The notes under the pieces were generated by a model. That model saw nothing but the letters and a program-made list of their open reading frames with translations. It had not been told where the DNA came from and did no database searches. From assembly GCA_963169105.1 (NCBI GenBank), contig OY720635.1, positions 155,449,645 to 155,513,644 of the forward strand: a DNA stretch of 64,000 nucleotides, written 5' to 3'. A program made the position numbers and the translations under genes. Positions 1 to 10,628 of the stretch are shown piece by piece; the stretch's first letter is position 1; the number at the start of each line of letters is the position of its first letter. The DNA is from Ceriagrion tenellum. Its lineage: Eukaryota > Arthropoda > Insecta > Odonata > Coenagrionidae.

Positions 1-541
1 TGATGATACATTATGACATGACAAAAATAACATTTATGCGTTGTTTACAAATCAATTTTCACTTCAACTTCCAAATAGGAATGTATGGGATATTTCTTTA
101 TGCATTACAAACGAAGAACTTTAAATGTACTTAATGCATATGTGTATATGCATATATATAGATAGCCAATTAAAATGGTGATGATAAGAGAAACTTCAGA
201 GCATAACTTGCTGTACATGATAAATCAATGCATGACAGTTAAAACCAGTCTTACAGGCATGATTAAGCACTCCACAACTCTCAAGAGCCTCACACAACAC
301 CCACTGCCTCCCTCCGCATGCCAAACCAGCTCTCAGAAGGGGAGCTACGTCTTCTGCCTGCAAAGTAAACAGAATTTCGGGGGGGGCCATGTTGGAGGGG
401 GGAAGGGTGGACAGTAGTGAGGGGGGAGTGCAGAAAGGGAGCGAGAGAGGGGTGGGCACGGCAGAGGACTGCTCCCCAAACAATGGCCTGCCCCTCTCCC
501 CTCCTCTCGCCTTCACGTTGAGTGCTCACAAGGGAGGAACT
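1..541 (-). other. 3' flank / probable 3' UTR of SRSF1
   Basis: This stretch lies just downstream of the SRSF1 stop codon on the minus strand. No other coding signal was recognised. No AATAAA (TTTATT on the plus strand) is visible. CATAAA-type variants occur near positions 33 and 98, so the cleavage site is unresolved and may lie outside the window. Positions 375-520 are G-rich on the plus strand (C-rich in the transcript). Confidence 0.5.
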
Positions 542-3500
542 TCAGTTGTAGGAGCGGGAGCGAGATCGAGAGCGTGACCCCGAGTAGCTGCGTCGCACTG
601 GCGAGTAAGTGGGTGTGCCCCGTCGCCTGGGAGAGTAGGATCGGCTGCGAGATCGGCCACCGCCCCCACTGCTGCGCCCACCTCCACCACCTCCATAGTC
701 CTCCTTCACCCGGATGTAGCTCACCTCACCCTGCACGAGGACACGCATAGCATTGAAAGCATCAGTATTCACAGTCATATACCTTTGACACACCACATTA
801 CTAGGTCTGTAACTAATACCAGAGTTAAATGTTCAGGACTCAACCAAATAAAATACTTCATGTAACGATGGAATGGAGGATGCAGAACATCTGTTCTCAC
901 TAGACCCTGCTAGGATTCACCAGGTAAGAATGTTCAAGGAGGCATAAAACGCATACAGTAGTGTTCAGTCAGCCCAAGTCTCAATATTTGCAATGAAATA
1001 TCAGAGCCACCTCCAAATGAATATCTTACTATCTGATTGAGACTACAGGCACAGGAGTGCGTAAGTAATTATCGAAGCATTATGTGAGGTAACAGCATAA
1101 ACAAACTGACCTCATTTTTATGAAGGATAAGTGTAAACAAAATCATCCAAGATTGTCATAAAATTCATCACACTAAATGATTAAAAACAAGCAAGTAAAA
1201 TTCCCTAACATCACCATTAACATAAATACATTGAAGGTAAATACAGAAGTACTTGAGACTTTTAAGTAAGTGGATAGGCCTAGTGTGCACTAATTTCGAC
1301 ATAGTTAAATCATGAATTACTGAATAACTGAAACACCTCCTGAAGGAGCCAAATTGCAGTCATGCTATCTCTCTCTATGAAAAACTCTCAATCAGGGACA
1401 CAAGTCCCTCTCAAAGCATCACCACAGATTCAAAGGTAAGCACTTCCATGAAAGGCATGGAATTTGTGATACAATCAAACTAAACCCCTCCTAGGATGTT
1501 TGCAGAAGATATCTCACCAATACCTAGTACATGAGCAGCAAAGCTCAAGCCCCAGCATATGTAGCCTCAGAAAGAAAGCAACTCTTGAAGTATTTACTAG
1601 AACTACGACAATAAAACTGCATATAGAGTAAACATAAGACAATCATCTCTAAACAACTCATCCAGCACACCCTAGTGCCAAGTGGTTTTTAAAGCAAATT
1701 TATCTTAGTATGCATTAACTAAATTCAATTGTTAGTGGAAGAGCTTAGAAATATGTCCATCTAGCAGTGCAATAAAATTGCAGTGGTCAATTTAACATGA
1801 AGGGCAATATACACAAGGAGTACTCAAGAACACATCTACCCATGCAATTATTTAACATCTGTCATCACCTGAGGAAAGCAAATTCAAAGCAACAACTGTG
1901 TTAGTGTTCTCACACTAAGGCACTAGTCAAGAAAAATCAAAATTACTCGAGGCAATCATATAGTCTCAATTAAACGAGTATACAATTCTAATCAAAATGC
2001 AAGTTTGGAACCGCTCAAAATTGTTTTGGACTGAAACAGCAGTCATAACTTTTATCATTTAATGAATACTATGAGGATATTGCTTCAACATCTCAGTAAC
2101 TGGTGACAGGTATTTCCTTAATGAAGTAAATGGAAAATTTACATTCCATCACCGAATCCAAACCCTAATATGTTTAACAACAGGACATTTCAACACCAAA
2201 TAATATACCTGAGGACATATAGGATTGTTCTCAGAAGAAAGGTTAGAACGTAAGAAATGTAAGCCAATAATATGTATACCAACAGACGAATCAAATGATC
2301 AACGAGCAATGTGAAATTAGCTAATCTCCAGTGGATCACAGATAAATAATTAGCTACGTATATATCTATGCTGCATGCACGAGACAGCATAATTATAAAT
2401 CCTTCAATTTCAGATGAGTTGACAGAGAAGAACACCATGCAAAGTCAATATTAACTCACACTAACAGTGGCCTCTAACAAGAAAGGCATAAGATTAGTGC
2501 AGTTGCCACCTTTGATTTCTAGATTGCACAATCCCAACAACTTTCTCATATATGCTTTGCTGTTAAGATTTATTTCTCTATCAGTAATGACCTTTACATA
2601 AACATAAAAGTTTGCTGTCATTTCAAGACTCAGACCCACATTGGAGTAACAAAATATTGAACATATTCTGTGAATCTCAGATAAATTGTGACACAGCATA
2701 AGCTAGACTTTCAAGTAAAAACAGTATATTCGGCTCATAGTGAATTAGTCTACCCAGCAGGAAAACATAACAAGATTACAGAAATTATCGACTTCTAAGT
2801 GATAAAATTTGGTGAAGCTAACAATTACCCATGGAGGCATTTGTACCATATTCATAGACTATTATGAGGAAGCCATCTTTCCACGGTTAAGAATGATTAC
2901 TTCGACCTAGCAATTCAGAGAACAATCCTTAGCCCAAAGGTGTTTAGTGAATTACATTACAGAACTCAAAAAGCCTTTAAATTCCTCTGTACAACTCATT
3001 TAAATGCCATGAAAACTTACATTTGATTTATTGTTTCCTCGTCTATTTGGCTGCATGCCCTAAAAATACATAAGCACATGTAAAAAGATGAGAAATAACC
3101 TTCTTTTCAATTACGTCTATATTTCTTAAGACAAAGTCAGATTCCAAAAAAATACCCACACTTAAGGTTGCCATTTTCAGTACAATAAGAAGGCTATTAC
3201 CTAGATAAAGCTATATCTTAATTCTGAAGCTGATATAACGGCACTGTGAGGCGAAAGCAATGCTAAAATTAAAATATTACCGGACAAATAGGCATATGCG
3301 ATAAAATTAGCTATAATAAATTCTGCTCATCATACCAAGCCAAAAATATCGATGCGGACGTTTACCCAAACCATTATAAACTGACTATTCACCCACAAAT
3401 TAGCAACTAATCGACTCGATTTACCTCAAAATATGGTACGGAGATCCTTCAACTGCGCGAAAATACGTGCGTACAGCAAGCTACACTCTAATATTCTCAT

Positions 3501-5244
3501 GAAATCGAGAACTCAAATTAAGTAAAAAATAGTTCTATCAGGCAGATTTCCTTACAAGCCCTCACTTTCGCATTCGTCAACCATAAACTCTCAAATATAT
3601 TATATTATATATTTATTATTTATAGGGATATTTAAAGGTGATAACTGCAGTACTACATAGACTAGAATGCATAATGAACAACGTTATTTGAATCTCCGAC
3701 TGCATTCCCCTCGCGAAATCAACTGTAACTGCATAATATTCAGGGCCAAATACACATAAAAAGCACGTCGCGAAAACAAATACAGCTTCAGAAATAAGAG
3801 CTAGCTTATTTGCCCCTGCCACACACCTTGGAGATAGCTTGCAGGGTAACATGTAGCGGTAGATACGAAAACATGACAAAATAACGAGACTTCACCTCAG
3901 ATATGGTTAACAGTTTCCAAACACTTAAGACAGCTAGAGTAACGAATTTAAGTGTGGGACCACGAAGTAACATGGGTGGAGTAAAGATTATTTGCTCATC
4001 CTTTTACATTCATTGAAAATTAACTTTTTAAGTCCTGGCAACCACATACCAATGACAGCCCATTGCGAAATGGCTGACACTAGATGAGCTATTACAGTAT
4101 TTTTAAAACCCATTGGCAGGATAACAAAATCGGGCTAACAACCTCAAACTTAAACGAAGTGTGACAGGCACAACTTTTTCTCAGCATTAAGAACCACTTT
4201 ATAAGGAGCTTCGAAGAATGTGCAAAGAAGGGTCGACTGCAATTTCAACTTACAGCACACTCAATTACCAAAAGTCGGAGCAAAACTGTTAAATTTCGAA
4301 AGCCGGAAATCATAATAACAGACTATTAGATATTGCTCCAGCACGGGAACTAAAACTTGTTTACCACTGGACTAGAATTATACACGATTTGAACGCACGC
4401 TCGTACCGCGTACTGGCGACACCGCGATGCGCTCTAGTTAAAAACCATTATATAGCTACGAAACGCATCAACTAACCTCGTGCGACCTAAATCTCGAATC
4501 GTCCAACTTCTTCACAGCGTATTTCATGTCTTCATACCGAAGGAACTCCACTACTCCAGTACCATCCTTAAATACATCGGCGAAGCAAACGTCACCGGCT
4601 TCTCTCATGTGATCCTTTAAATCTTGCCAACTTCCAGATGGAGGGAGCCCTGCAATCACGTATAAATCATGAGTTCAAATTCCACCACACATTAAATCGA
4701 GGAGCAACTAAATTCCATGCAAAACGAAACAGACCTGTCACGAGAACACGATACTGAGAACGCCGGGCTGGAGGCCCACGACCTCGTCCTCTCCCTCCAC
4801 GAAACCCTCCAGGTCCACCACCTCGAGGGAACTCCACTCTCAATCTGTATCCATCGTAATCGTAACCATCTCGAGCATGTACAGCATCCTCCGCATCCCT
4901 GAAAAAAGAGAAATCGGAATATGGGTTTACGAAATTGATAGCTTTCCACTATGTAATATCTACTAGATACATCTAAGTCACCAAAATCAACTTAATAAAT
5001 CTACCCATGAACTTTAAAGTAAAATAATTAAGTTCAGAGACACTCTTAAAACAATTCCATAAATAATAGTGTATAACCTTGGATCTTCAAACTCCACGAA
5101 CGCGAATGGCGGGCCCCGTCGATTCTTCAAATCAACAAAGGTTACTTTACCAAACTTGTAAAACAAATCCTGAATGTCTTTTGTGCGTATATCAGGTGGA
5201 AGGTTTCCCACGTAAATTCGGCATTCATTCCTTCCGTAAGACAT
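542..5244 (-). CDS. SRSF1: SR splicing factor 1 (SF2/ASF), 4 coding exons, 230 aa
   Basis: This is a nuclear pre-mRNA splicing factor that binds exonic enhancers and influences 5' splice site choice. Coding exons in transcript order are 5244-5078, 4898-4735, 4649-4477 and 730-542. All introns are GT-AG, and the exons total 693 nt, which gives 230 codons plus stop. The N-terminal RRM shows RNP2 (CRIYVGNLP) and RNP1 (RGPPFAFVEF). A short Gly/Arg linker follows, then the pseudo-RRM with the family's invariant SWQDLKD heptapeptide, then a C-terminal RS domain ending in repeated RS dipeptides. The ATG at 5244 is chosen because MSYGRNECRIYVGNLP aligns with the family start; the N-terminus and linker are shorter than in human SRSF1. 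The gene is complete and all key motifs are intact. It is divergent from ctp across about 2.5 kb. The RRM1, pseudo-RRM and RS order and the SWQDLKD motif exclude other SR proteins. Confidence 0.96.
731..4476 (-). other. SRSF1 intron 3 (about 3.7 kb)
   Basis: The donor is GAG|GTTAGT at 4477/4476 and the acceptor is TCGTGCAG at 731. The two other coding introns are only 179 and 85 bp, so this one is much larger. It is AT-rich. The only thing recognised in it is a decayed LINE 3' end at 3813-3866, antisense to the gene. A regulated poison exon would be plausible for an SR gene, but none could be identified by eye. Confidence 0.8.
3813..3866 (+). mobile_element. Relic of a LINE 3' terminus (hairpin plus tail)
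   Basis: The sequence shows CCCTGC, then CACACACC, then GCAGGG, followed by a GTAGCGGTAGAT tail. This is the 3' stem-loop and hexamer tail shared by the LINE copies at 19.9, 27.3 and 61.5 kb. Only the last 55 bp or so is recognisable. It lies antisense in SRSF1 intron 3. Confidence 0.6.
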
Positions 5245-5302
5245 TTTAGAGTCACGATCGCGTAGTAACCGGCTAGTAATTCACAGCTTTCCCTCTCAAC
5301 TT

Positions 5303-5313
5303 AAGATGGCGGC
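5303..5313 (+). promoter_or_regulatory. YY1/Pho-type site AAGATGGCGGC
   Basis: An exact AAGATGGCGGC lies about 60 bp upstream of the SRSF1 start codon, on the strand opposite to SRSF1. This is the consensus bound by YY1 (Pho in flies), which is common at housekeeping core promoters. It fits a promoter or 5' UTR position for SRSF1. Occupancy and the true start site are not shown. Confidence 0.5.
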
Positions 5314-5330
5314 AACCCACGCGTGTCTCC

Positions 5331-7739
5331 GTGTCCTCTTCGTGCCGCTCGAGCCCCTCCAAGGAAATCGACCTGTAGTTCCGAAAGCGGCCGAAGTTCG
5401 ACGGAAGTGAACGAAGCAAAATTTCCGACGGCGCCCACGGAAATCAACGACATGGTCCGATAATAGGTTTCGACGGAGACAACGAAATAAAGATATGTTT
5501 TCCAATTTAAATTATTAGTTTCTCTGAGGATATCTGTTTTCACTGCTACAAAATTATAGAAGACATAGACTATCGCCGTCAGCGATTTCATAGATTGCAT
5601 TACAGGCCGTTCTTCTCTCCTTTACATTTTAAGGTAAGATAGGGTTATTTGATACATAAATATCGTATTTTAATAAGGCTTAATATCATTGTGTGTAACA
5701 TTTACGTGATTTCACTTTATCATAAATACATTGAACTTTAATTTGGAGCTTTGCTTAGCGCCTCTACAAAACATAGCCCTCCTATGAAATTGTCCATCAC
5801 AATCGTTTATTTTAATCACCGTCATTGTGTGCTATTCAGAGAAATTTTGTGGCATTTTTGTTTGACAAAGCAGTGGCATTCGTTGTCCTTATTGTTGAGT
5901 TGCTTTCCTGTATTTACACTTAGCAAACGGGCTTTATCTCATGTATTTCTTTTTTTGTGCTTCTAGAATCACATCCCATGAGCAGTACAATAAAGGCAAC
6001 TTTTTCTGACTCCATTAAGTTGAACATAAATTGGTACAGTAACCACAATATCGTGTTCGGTGCGTACGTAGAGCATGATGCGCGAGGTTATGGCGTGCAT
6101 GACCTGCGGCTTTGTGAAATGAAAATTAAGTTGCACGTTTGCATGAACGCTTCAAACTTAATTGGGGAGAAGGATTCCTCCGTAAACAGAGTTTAAGCAA
6201 TTTATCTCGGGCCTTAGAAACTCCACTTCTTGCTGCCGCACGCAGGGCATTTCGTTTCATTTTTGTTCGGATCGATTTTCGTATCTCTAAAGTTGAGCCG
6301 AGGAGAGGCATGCTGGGTAGATAGAAGACCCTGGTAGAAGACTCTGAGGTTCGACCAATAGGATGCTAGTGTTGAGTTTCAATGAAGATTTTGGAGTTGT
6401 CCGCTAACTTTTGAGAAGCAATCGTGGTGAATTGTCCTGCTTACAGTGGCCCTATTAGCTGAAAGGAGGAATTCTTTGTCTACTTGTCTGCCTTTTGACT
6501 GGAAATTTAGTTATCAGGTAATTATTTTCTCTGTGAATCATTCTTATTATGTTTTCTCTGTCATATTTACCTCTGCAGTTGTAGTCAGTGGTTGGTTGGT
6601 TGCCCCTCCTACGTTGGGAAGTAGCTGCCATCTGTGCCGTTTATATATTACTGCAGGCAAGGCACAGTTTCTTCTCATTGAATTTGAGTCTCTCGACATG
6701 GAATGTCGCTAAGCGCTACAATTTTATTCATTTTTTGTGAGTGGAATGTAATGTGAAGGAAATGCAGCATGTTGGTATGAAGGTAGTAGTGCGTGTGCGA
6801 AGCGGTAGGAACCTAAGGTTGGCATGATTAAATAACGTAGAATTTCAGCGCGTTCAAAGCCCCTACGCGAAAACCGCACTGTATGGTCGTGATTTGGTAG
6901 CAGCACGTTCACTTTTATTGATTTTTTCGCTCTTAAATAGGCATTGAAACTCGTGTCGTCTACGGGACTAATGTCGCATATACTGACCTGGGATGTTGGG
7001 ATTTATCACTATTTATCCTTGATTGGCTTCATGTACCAATGGCTATATATGGTCGGTAGGCATTCCCCCGAGGTACCGTACCCGTGGCGAAACGTTGAGA
7101 TATGTGTTCTTAATTATGCGTGGGTAGTTTTCTGGATTTTATTCACTCTCCATCACGTTTGGATTTTTCTCCATGGAAAACTCGGGTAAATGATTGATTC
7201 TGGTGGTTTGAGAGGTACGCCTCCCCCGGCGCGCGGCAGTCCTTTAACATCGGGAGCGGGATAAATAATGACGAGTGAAATGGGAGGAGTGGGGAAAGGT
7301 GACAGAGAGAGGGGGATGGATGTGCGCTACAGGTTGCGTGCGAGTGGGCGGTGTTGGAGTCGCGTGGGCTGGGATGCTGCGCGGCGTGTACCCCTTATGT
7401 ATCCCAGGCGCCGCCGTAAACTGCAGACGGCCTCGGGTCTTCATTCACATCCATAGGCTCACACTTCGCGGATCGCGTTCTACAAAGCATTCTTGAACCA
7501 TCCCCAATTCCCCTGATGTCTAGCTTGGACCGTGCCCGAGCCGGTGACCTCGGACGCTGGCGACCTAGAAGTAGTAGCGTTTGCCTGTGCGTGCGTAAGA
7601 GAGAATATTTGCAGATTTGATGCGAATTCATTTCGGTTTTAGTCTAGTAATTTGCGGGGCTGTCTGCGGATATATCACACTAGGCGCTAAACTGTTCAGT
7701 GCAGTACCTCTGAACTTAAAGTGCATTTTTTATTCCCAG
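5331..7739. other. Shared 5' interval between SRSF1 and ctp
   Basis: No coding exon was recognised. Features that may belong to the ctp leader are a CCAAT motif at 6355, a donor-like ATCAG|GTAATT at 6517/6518, a CpG-rich stretch at 7215-7570, and a good donor-like GTAAGA at 7595. The ctp coding exon is preceded by a pyrimidine tract and acceptor (AG at 7738-7739), so at least one non-coding 5' exon must exist in this interval. The ends of these leader exons cannot be fixed from sequence alone. Confidence 0.5.
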
Positions 7740-7749
7740 GTCCAGCAGG

Positions 7750-8178
7750 ATGTCTGATAGGAAAGCAGTAATTAAAAATGCTGACATGTCGGAAGAGATG
7801 CAGCAAGATGCTGTTGACTGTGCCACACAAGCCTTGGAAAAGTTCAACATTGAAAAGGTGTGTTTGTGTAACTCCTTATCGTGTAATATGATTGATGTCC
7901 CATGGAAGTTAACAGCCCATGGAAGCGAAGCTGGCGAGCTCCAGCTGCTAGCGGTGGTTCTCGGTTGATGTCGCCTTTCTTGCAACTCTGGTATTGAAAA
8001 ATCCCCTTGCTTTCAGGACATAGCAGCATATATCAAGAAGGAGTTCGACAAGAGGTACAACCCAACGTGGCACTGCATTGTTGGTCGAAACTTCGGGAGT
8101 TATGTGACCCACGAAACTCGGCATTTCATCTACTTCTACCTGGGCCAGGTTGCTGTTCTCTTGTTCAAGAGTGGTTAA
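7750..8178 (+). CDS. ctp: Cytoplasmic dynein light chain LC8, 2 coding exons, 89 aa
   Basis: This is a homodimeric hub protein of the dynein motor. It clamps short linear motifs of dynein intermediate chain and many other partners. Coding exons are 7750-7857 (36 codons, ending NIEK) and 8017-8178 (53 codons plus stop). The 159-bp GT-AG intron is in phase 0, after residue 36. The protein starts MSDRKAVIKNADMSEEMQQD and ends QVAVLLFKSG. At 89 aa it has exactly the family length, and the segment NPTWHCIVGRNFGSY of the partner-binding face is intact. Differences from the usual insect sequence are conservative, for example F for Y in EKFNIEK. The upstream acceptor at 7739 shows that the 5' UTR is spliced. 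The gene is divergent from SRSF1 and convergent with Coq5. Confidence 0.97.
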
Positions 8179-8839
8179 GGAGCCCTACACTGCCATCCAC
8201 TGTCCCATTCCCTTGTTCGTTGTCCCTCCAGAACGCGTCCGTCCGCCTCCCCTTCTCCCTCGCTCGGCCATCCCTGCCGTCGCCCGCCGGTGTCTTGAGA
8301 GGTGATATGTGGGGGGAGCGGGCGGGGAGGGAGGAGGGGGGCGCCCGTTGACGAGAGCCGAGCGACACCCGAGGGCTCTGGAGTGGGTGGGACAACAAGG
8401 GGGGGAGGGGGTAGGCTGGGATTTCCGTTGTGCTGCTGAAGGATGGGACTTGAGAGAACATGACGAGGAAGGAACACGGAAGTAATTTCCTGGTCTCAAT
8501 GAAGAGACATCAGGCTATGTATGACAAGATTCCAATTCGTGTAAGGATGTTTGATTTCTCCAAGGAGGGCATAAGGCCAAAATTTATGTTTCGAGTATGT
8601 CTGTGATGCTGGTTCAGAGGAATGCACTGCTTATTTCATTTATCTCTTAATTGTGTGAGGTACATGTAACCATTTCCCCTTGAACTTAAAGCTAAAGAAT
8701 GCAGCTCTATTCTTTGATTATCATTTAACATTACACTAGCCTGTTTGTGAGTGTCCTGTTGTGTTTCTTGGGTTTTGTTCGCAACTCCCATCCATACTCC
8801 TTAAATCACTGTGTCAGTATTCATTTCCTGTTTATCCAG

Positions 8840-8847
8840 TGTAAATA
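8840..8847 (+). promoter_or_regulatory. Pumilio-type element TGTAAATA in ctp 3' UTR
   Basis: TGTAAATA matches the Pumilio response element (UGUANAUA). It lies about 660 nt after the ctp stop and about 105 nt before a poly(A) signal. It is a short motif and may be fortuitous. Confidence 0.3.
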
Positions 8848-8951
8848 TCTCAAACTTCGTTTTCTATGGTGTTCAAAAAGTGTTAAGTCAGTGATGGATT
8901 ACATTTGTTGACTTAATTTTGTTTACCTTCTGTCGCAAAAGATGCTGTGAC

Positions 8952-8957
8952 AATAAA
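8952..8957 (+). terminator. Poly(A) signal AATAAA, candidate for ctp
   Basis: The first AATAAA lies about 775 nt after the ctp stop. It is followed within 30 nt by a T-rich stretch (TTTCTATTTTTTTTAG), the usual arrangement of signal and downstream element. Between the stop and this signal, 8200-8420 is a G/C-rich purine-pyrimidine tract and the rest is AT-rich 3' UTR. Confidence 0.55.
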
Positions 8958-9412
8958 TCTTGTTTAAATATTTCTATTTTTTTTAGTAAGGAATGTTGTA
9001 AATTCTGGAAATTAACGCATATGGTGCTTATGATCGCACTGGTTACCCTTGAGATTGTTAAAAATATTTAAAAAATCAAAGTTGTGTACACATTGTGGCT
9101 TGCTTTTTTGCATATGTCACTTCGTCTGCTGTTGGTATTGCTCATGTGTTACATTTCATTTGCTGTCAAATGAGAACACTTACATGTACTTATGTTTCTA
9201 ATGAGTATAATTACTCTGTGTACATATATTCATACATAGTCTAAGGTGCCAACCGAAGTAAAATTCATTATTTTACATTCCCAATTTGAGTCTCATCTCC
9301 TCCACTGTATCTGTTGTTATTTGCCGAAGTAACTACTTTCCTGTGTGACTCTGCATGTGCTTAACGTAAAGGCTTAAAGGTTGTTGGAGGAAGTTAAACA
9401 GCTACTGCACTT

Positions 9413-9418
9413 AATAAA
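9413..9418 (+). terminator. Second poly(A) signal AATAAA downstream of ctp
   Basis: AATAAA lies about 1.23 kb after the ctp stop and could give a longer 3' UTR isoform. Another AATAAA is at 9887-9892. Choice between them cannot be decided from sequence. Confidence 0.3.
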
Positions 9419-10155
9419 AATGCTTGTTAGATGAGTATAAAATACATAGTGTCGTGATGCAAGTCTTGTGGAAATTTGGATTTTCTATTATTCGTAACAC
9501 AAGAGAATAGCTTTCCAAAATTGAGTCCCTTGCAAGTGATTGAAAATGAATGAACTAAGGGTGTACTTCCTATTGTGCCAATTCCTTTGCCATCTGAGGA
9601 TGCTTATATGCTGGCTTTTGGAAGGTCAACTGCTCTTAAATTGGACTTAGTTTTCCATTTGTAGTTTTTGGCAGACTGAATCTCGTGGCATGTCCTAAGT
9701 TTGTCATGTGTCTAATCAAGATTTTTCTCCACTAGCCATTTGGCACCAGTTACTTCCTCCCTCCCCCCATCCCTCCAATAGTTTAGAGTGCCTGCCTACT
9801 TCCTTTCTTTGTGCAAATCGCCCTATGGCCACCTTAACAGTTAAACCATAAATTATTTTGTTAAATCTGTACTTAAACACTATTAAAATAAAACTATTAA
9901 AGGATAGAATGTTCTTATTCTTTGAAAGAAATTCTGTCCAGCATTTGCTGCAGAATGACACAATATTCCATTTGTTGACCTATTGACATTTGCAGTGTGT
10001 ATTTCTATTGCTAGATCATACTAAAAACTAAGTTACAGCTATCCTAGTGGGCCAAAGTTTTTGACGTGCTTGCATTGTCCAATTCCTGCTTCCACCTCTC
10101 AACAGTGGGAAGATGCTGGAGTAAATAATTTCAGTGGAACAGTAATTATATTTAT
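9419..10155. other. Convergent ctp/Coq5 3' interval
   Basis: AT-rich sequence between the ctp poly(A) signals and the Coq5 stop. No coding or repeat signal was recognised. Confidence 0.5.
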
Positions 10156-10628
10156 TTACAATTTGAATCCTGAATGAATTGCAACAACACCAAATGATAG
10201 ATTCTCATAAGTCACTTCATGAAATCCAGCTGACTCTATCATAAACTTGAAGTCCTCCTGTGGAATAAAAGAGGAAGTAATTAGAGAAGTGGCAACAACA
10301 TAATATTTAAAGTCAAGGCTCTTAAGTTTCTTACTTCCAAGCTTTGTACCAACTTATTTTAAGAGTTGTCATATTTTGTCTTATTATTATTAAAAGACAG
10401 AAAACGTTTTTTTTTTACCTTACACAGTAGAATCTATGGCAAGTATGTAGCTCAGATTTTAAAGGTAGTATCATGTGACTGAGTCAATTTTTGAGAGGCT
10501 AAAGAAAATTGCTCACCTGGTTGGGGAATTTTCTGATGCTTTCCACGAGGTATTGGTAGGGTTCCCATTTACCAGCTATGATCACCCCCATGGCTGGAAT
10601 AACTTGCATTGAGTACTCATCATACATC
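10156..10628 (-). CDS. Coq5: Ubiquinone biosynthesis C-methyltransferase COQ5, last two coding exons (partial)
   Basis: COQ5 is the mitochondrial SAM-dependent C-methyltransferase of ubiquinone synthesis and acts in the CoQ synthome on the matrix side of the inner membrane. The penultimate exon is 10628-10517. It encodes MYDEYSMQVIPAMGVIIAGK and continues WEPYQYLVESIRKFPNQ, with acceptor TTTTACAG and donor CAG|GTGAGC. The last exon is 10257-10156 (33 codons plus stop), with EDFKFMIESAGF and the ending GVVAIHSGFKL. These match the conserved C-terminus of the family (QVIP, YQYLVESIR, AIHSGFKL). The intron between them is 259 bp. An AATAAA on the minus strand at 10156-10151 overlaps the stop codon. 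The SAM-binding part (DVAGGTGD, FGIRNVTH) was not found upstream in the window. It may lie beyond a long intron outside the window, or I missed it. The frame is intact, so decay is not indicated. Confidence 0.9.

Noticed and set aside
8185..8499. Three overlapping long frames just after ctp
   Set aside because: They lie in the G/C-rich 3' UTR of ctp on the opposite strand and encode low-complexity Pro/Ser/Arg peptides.
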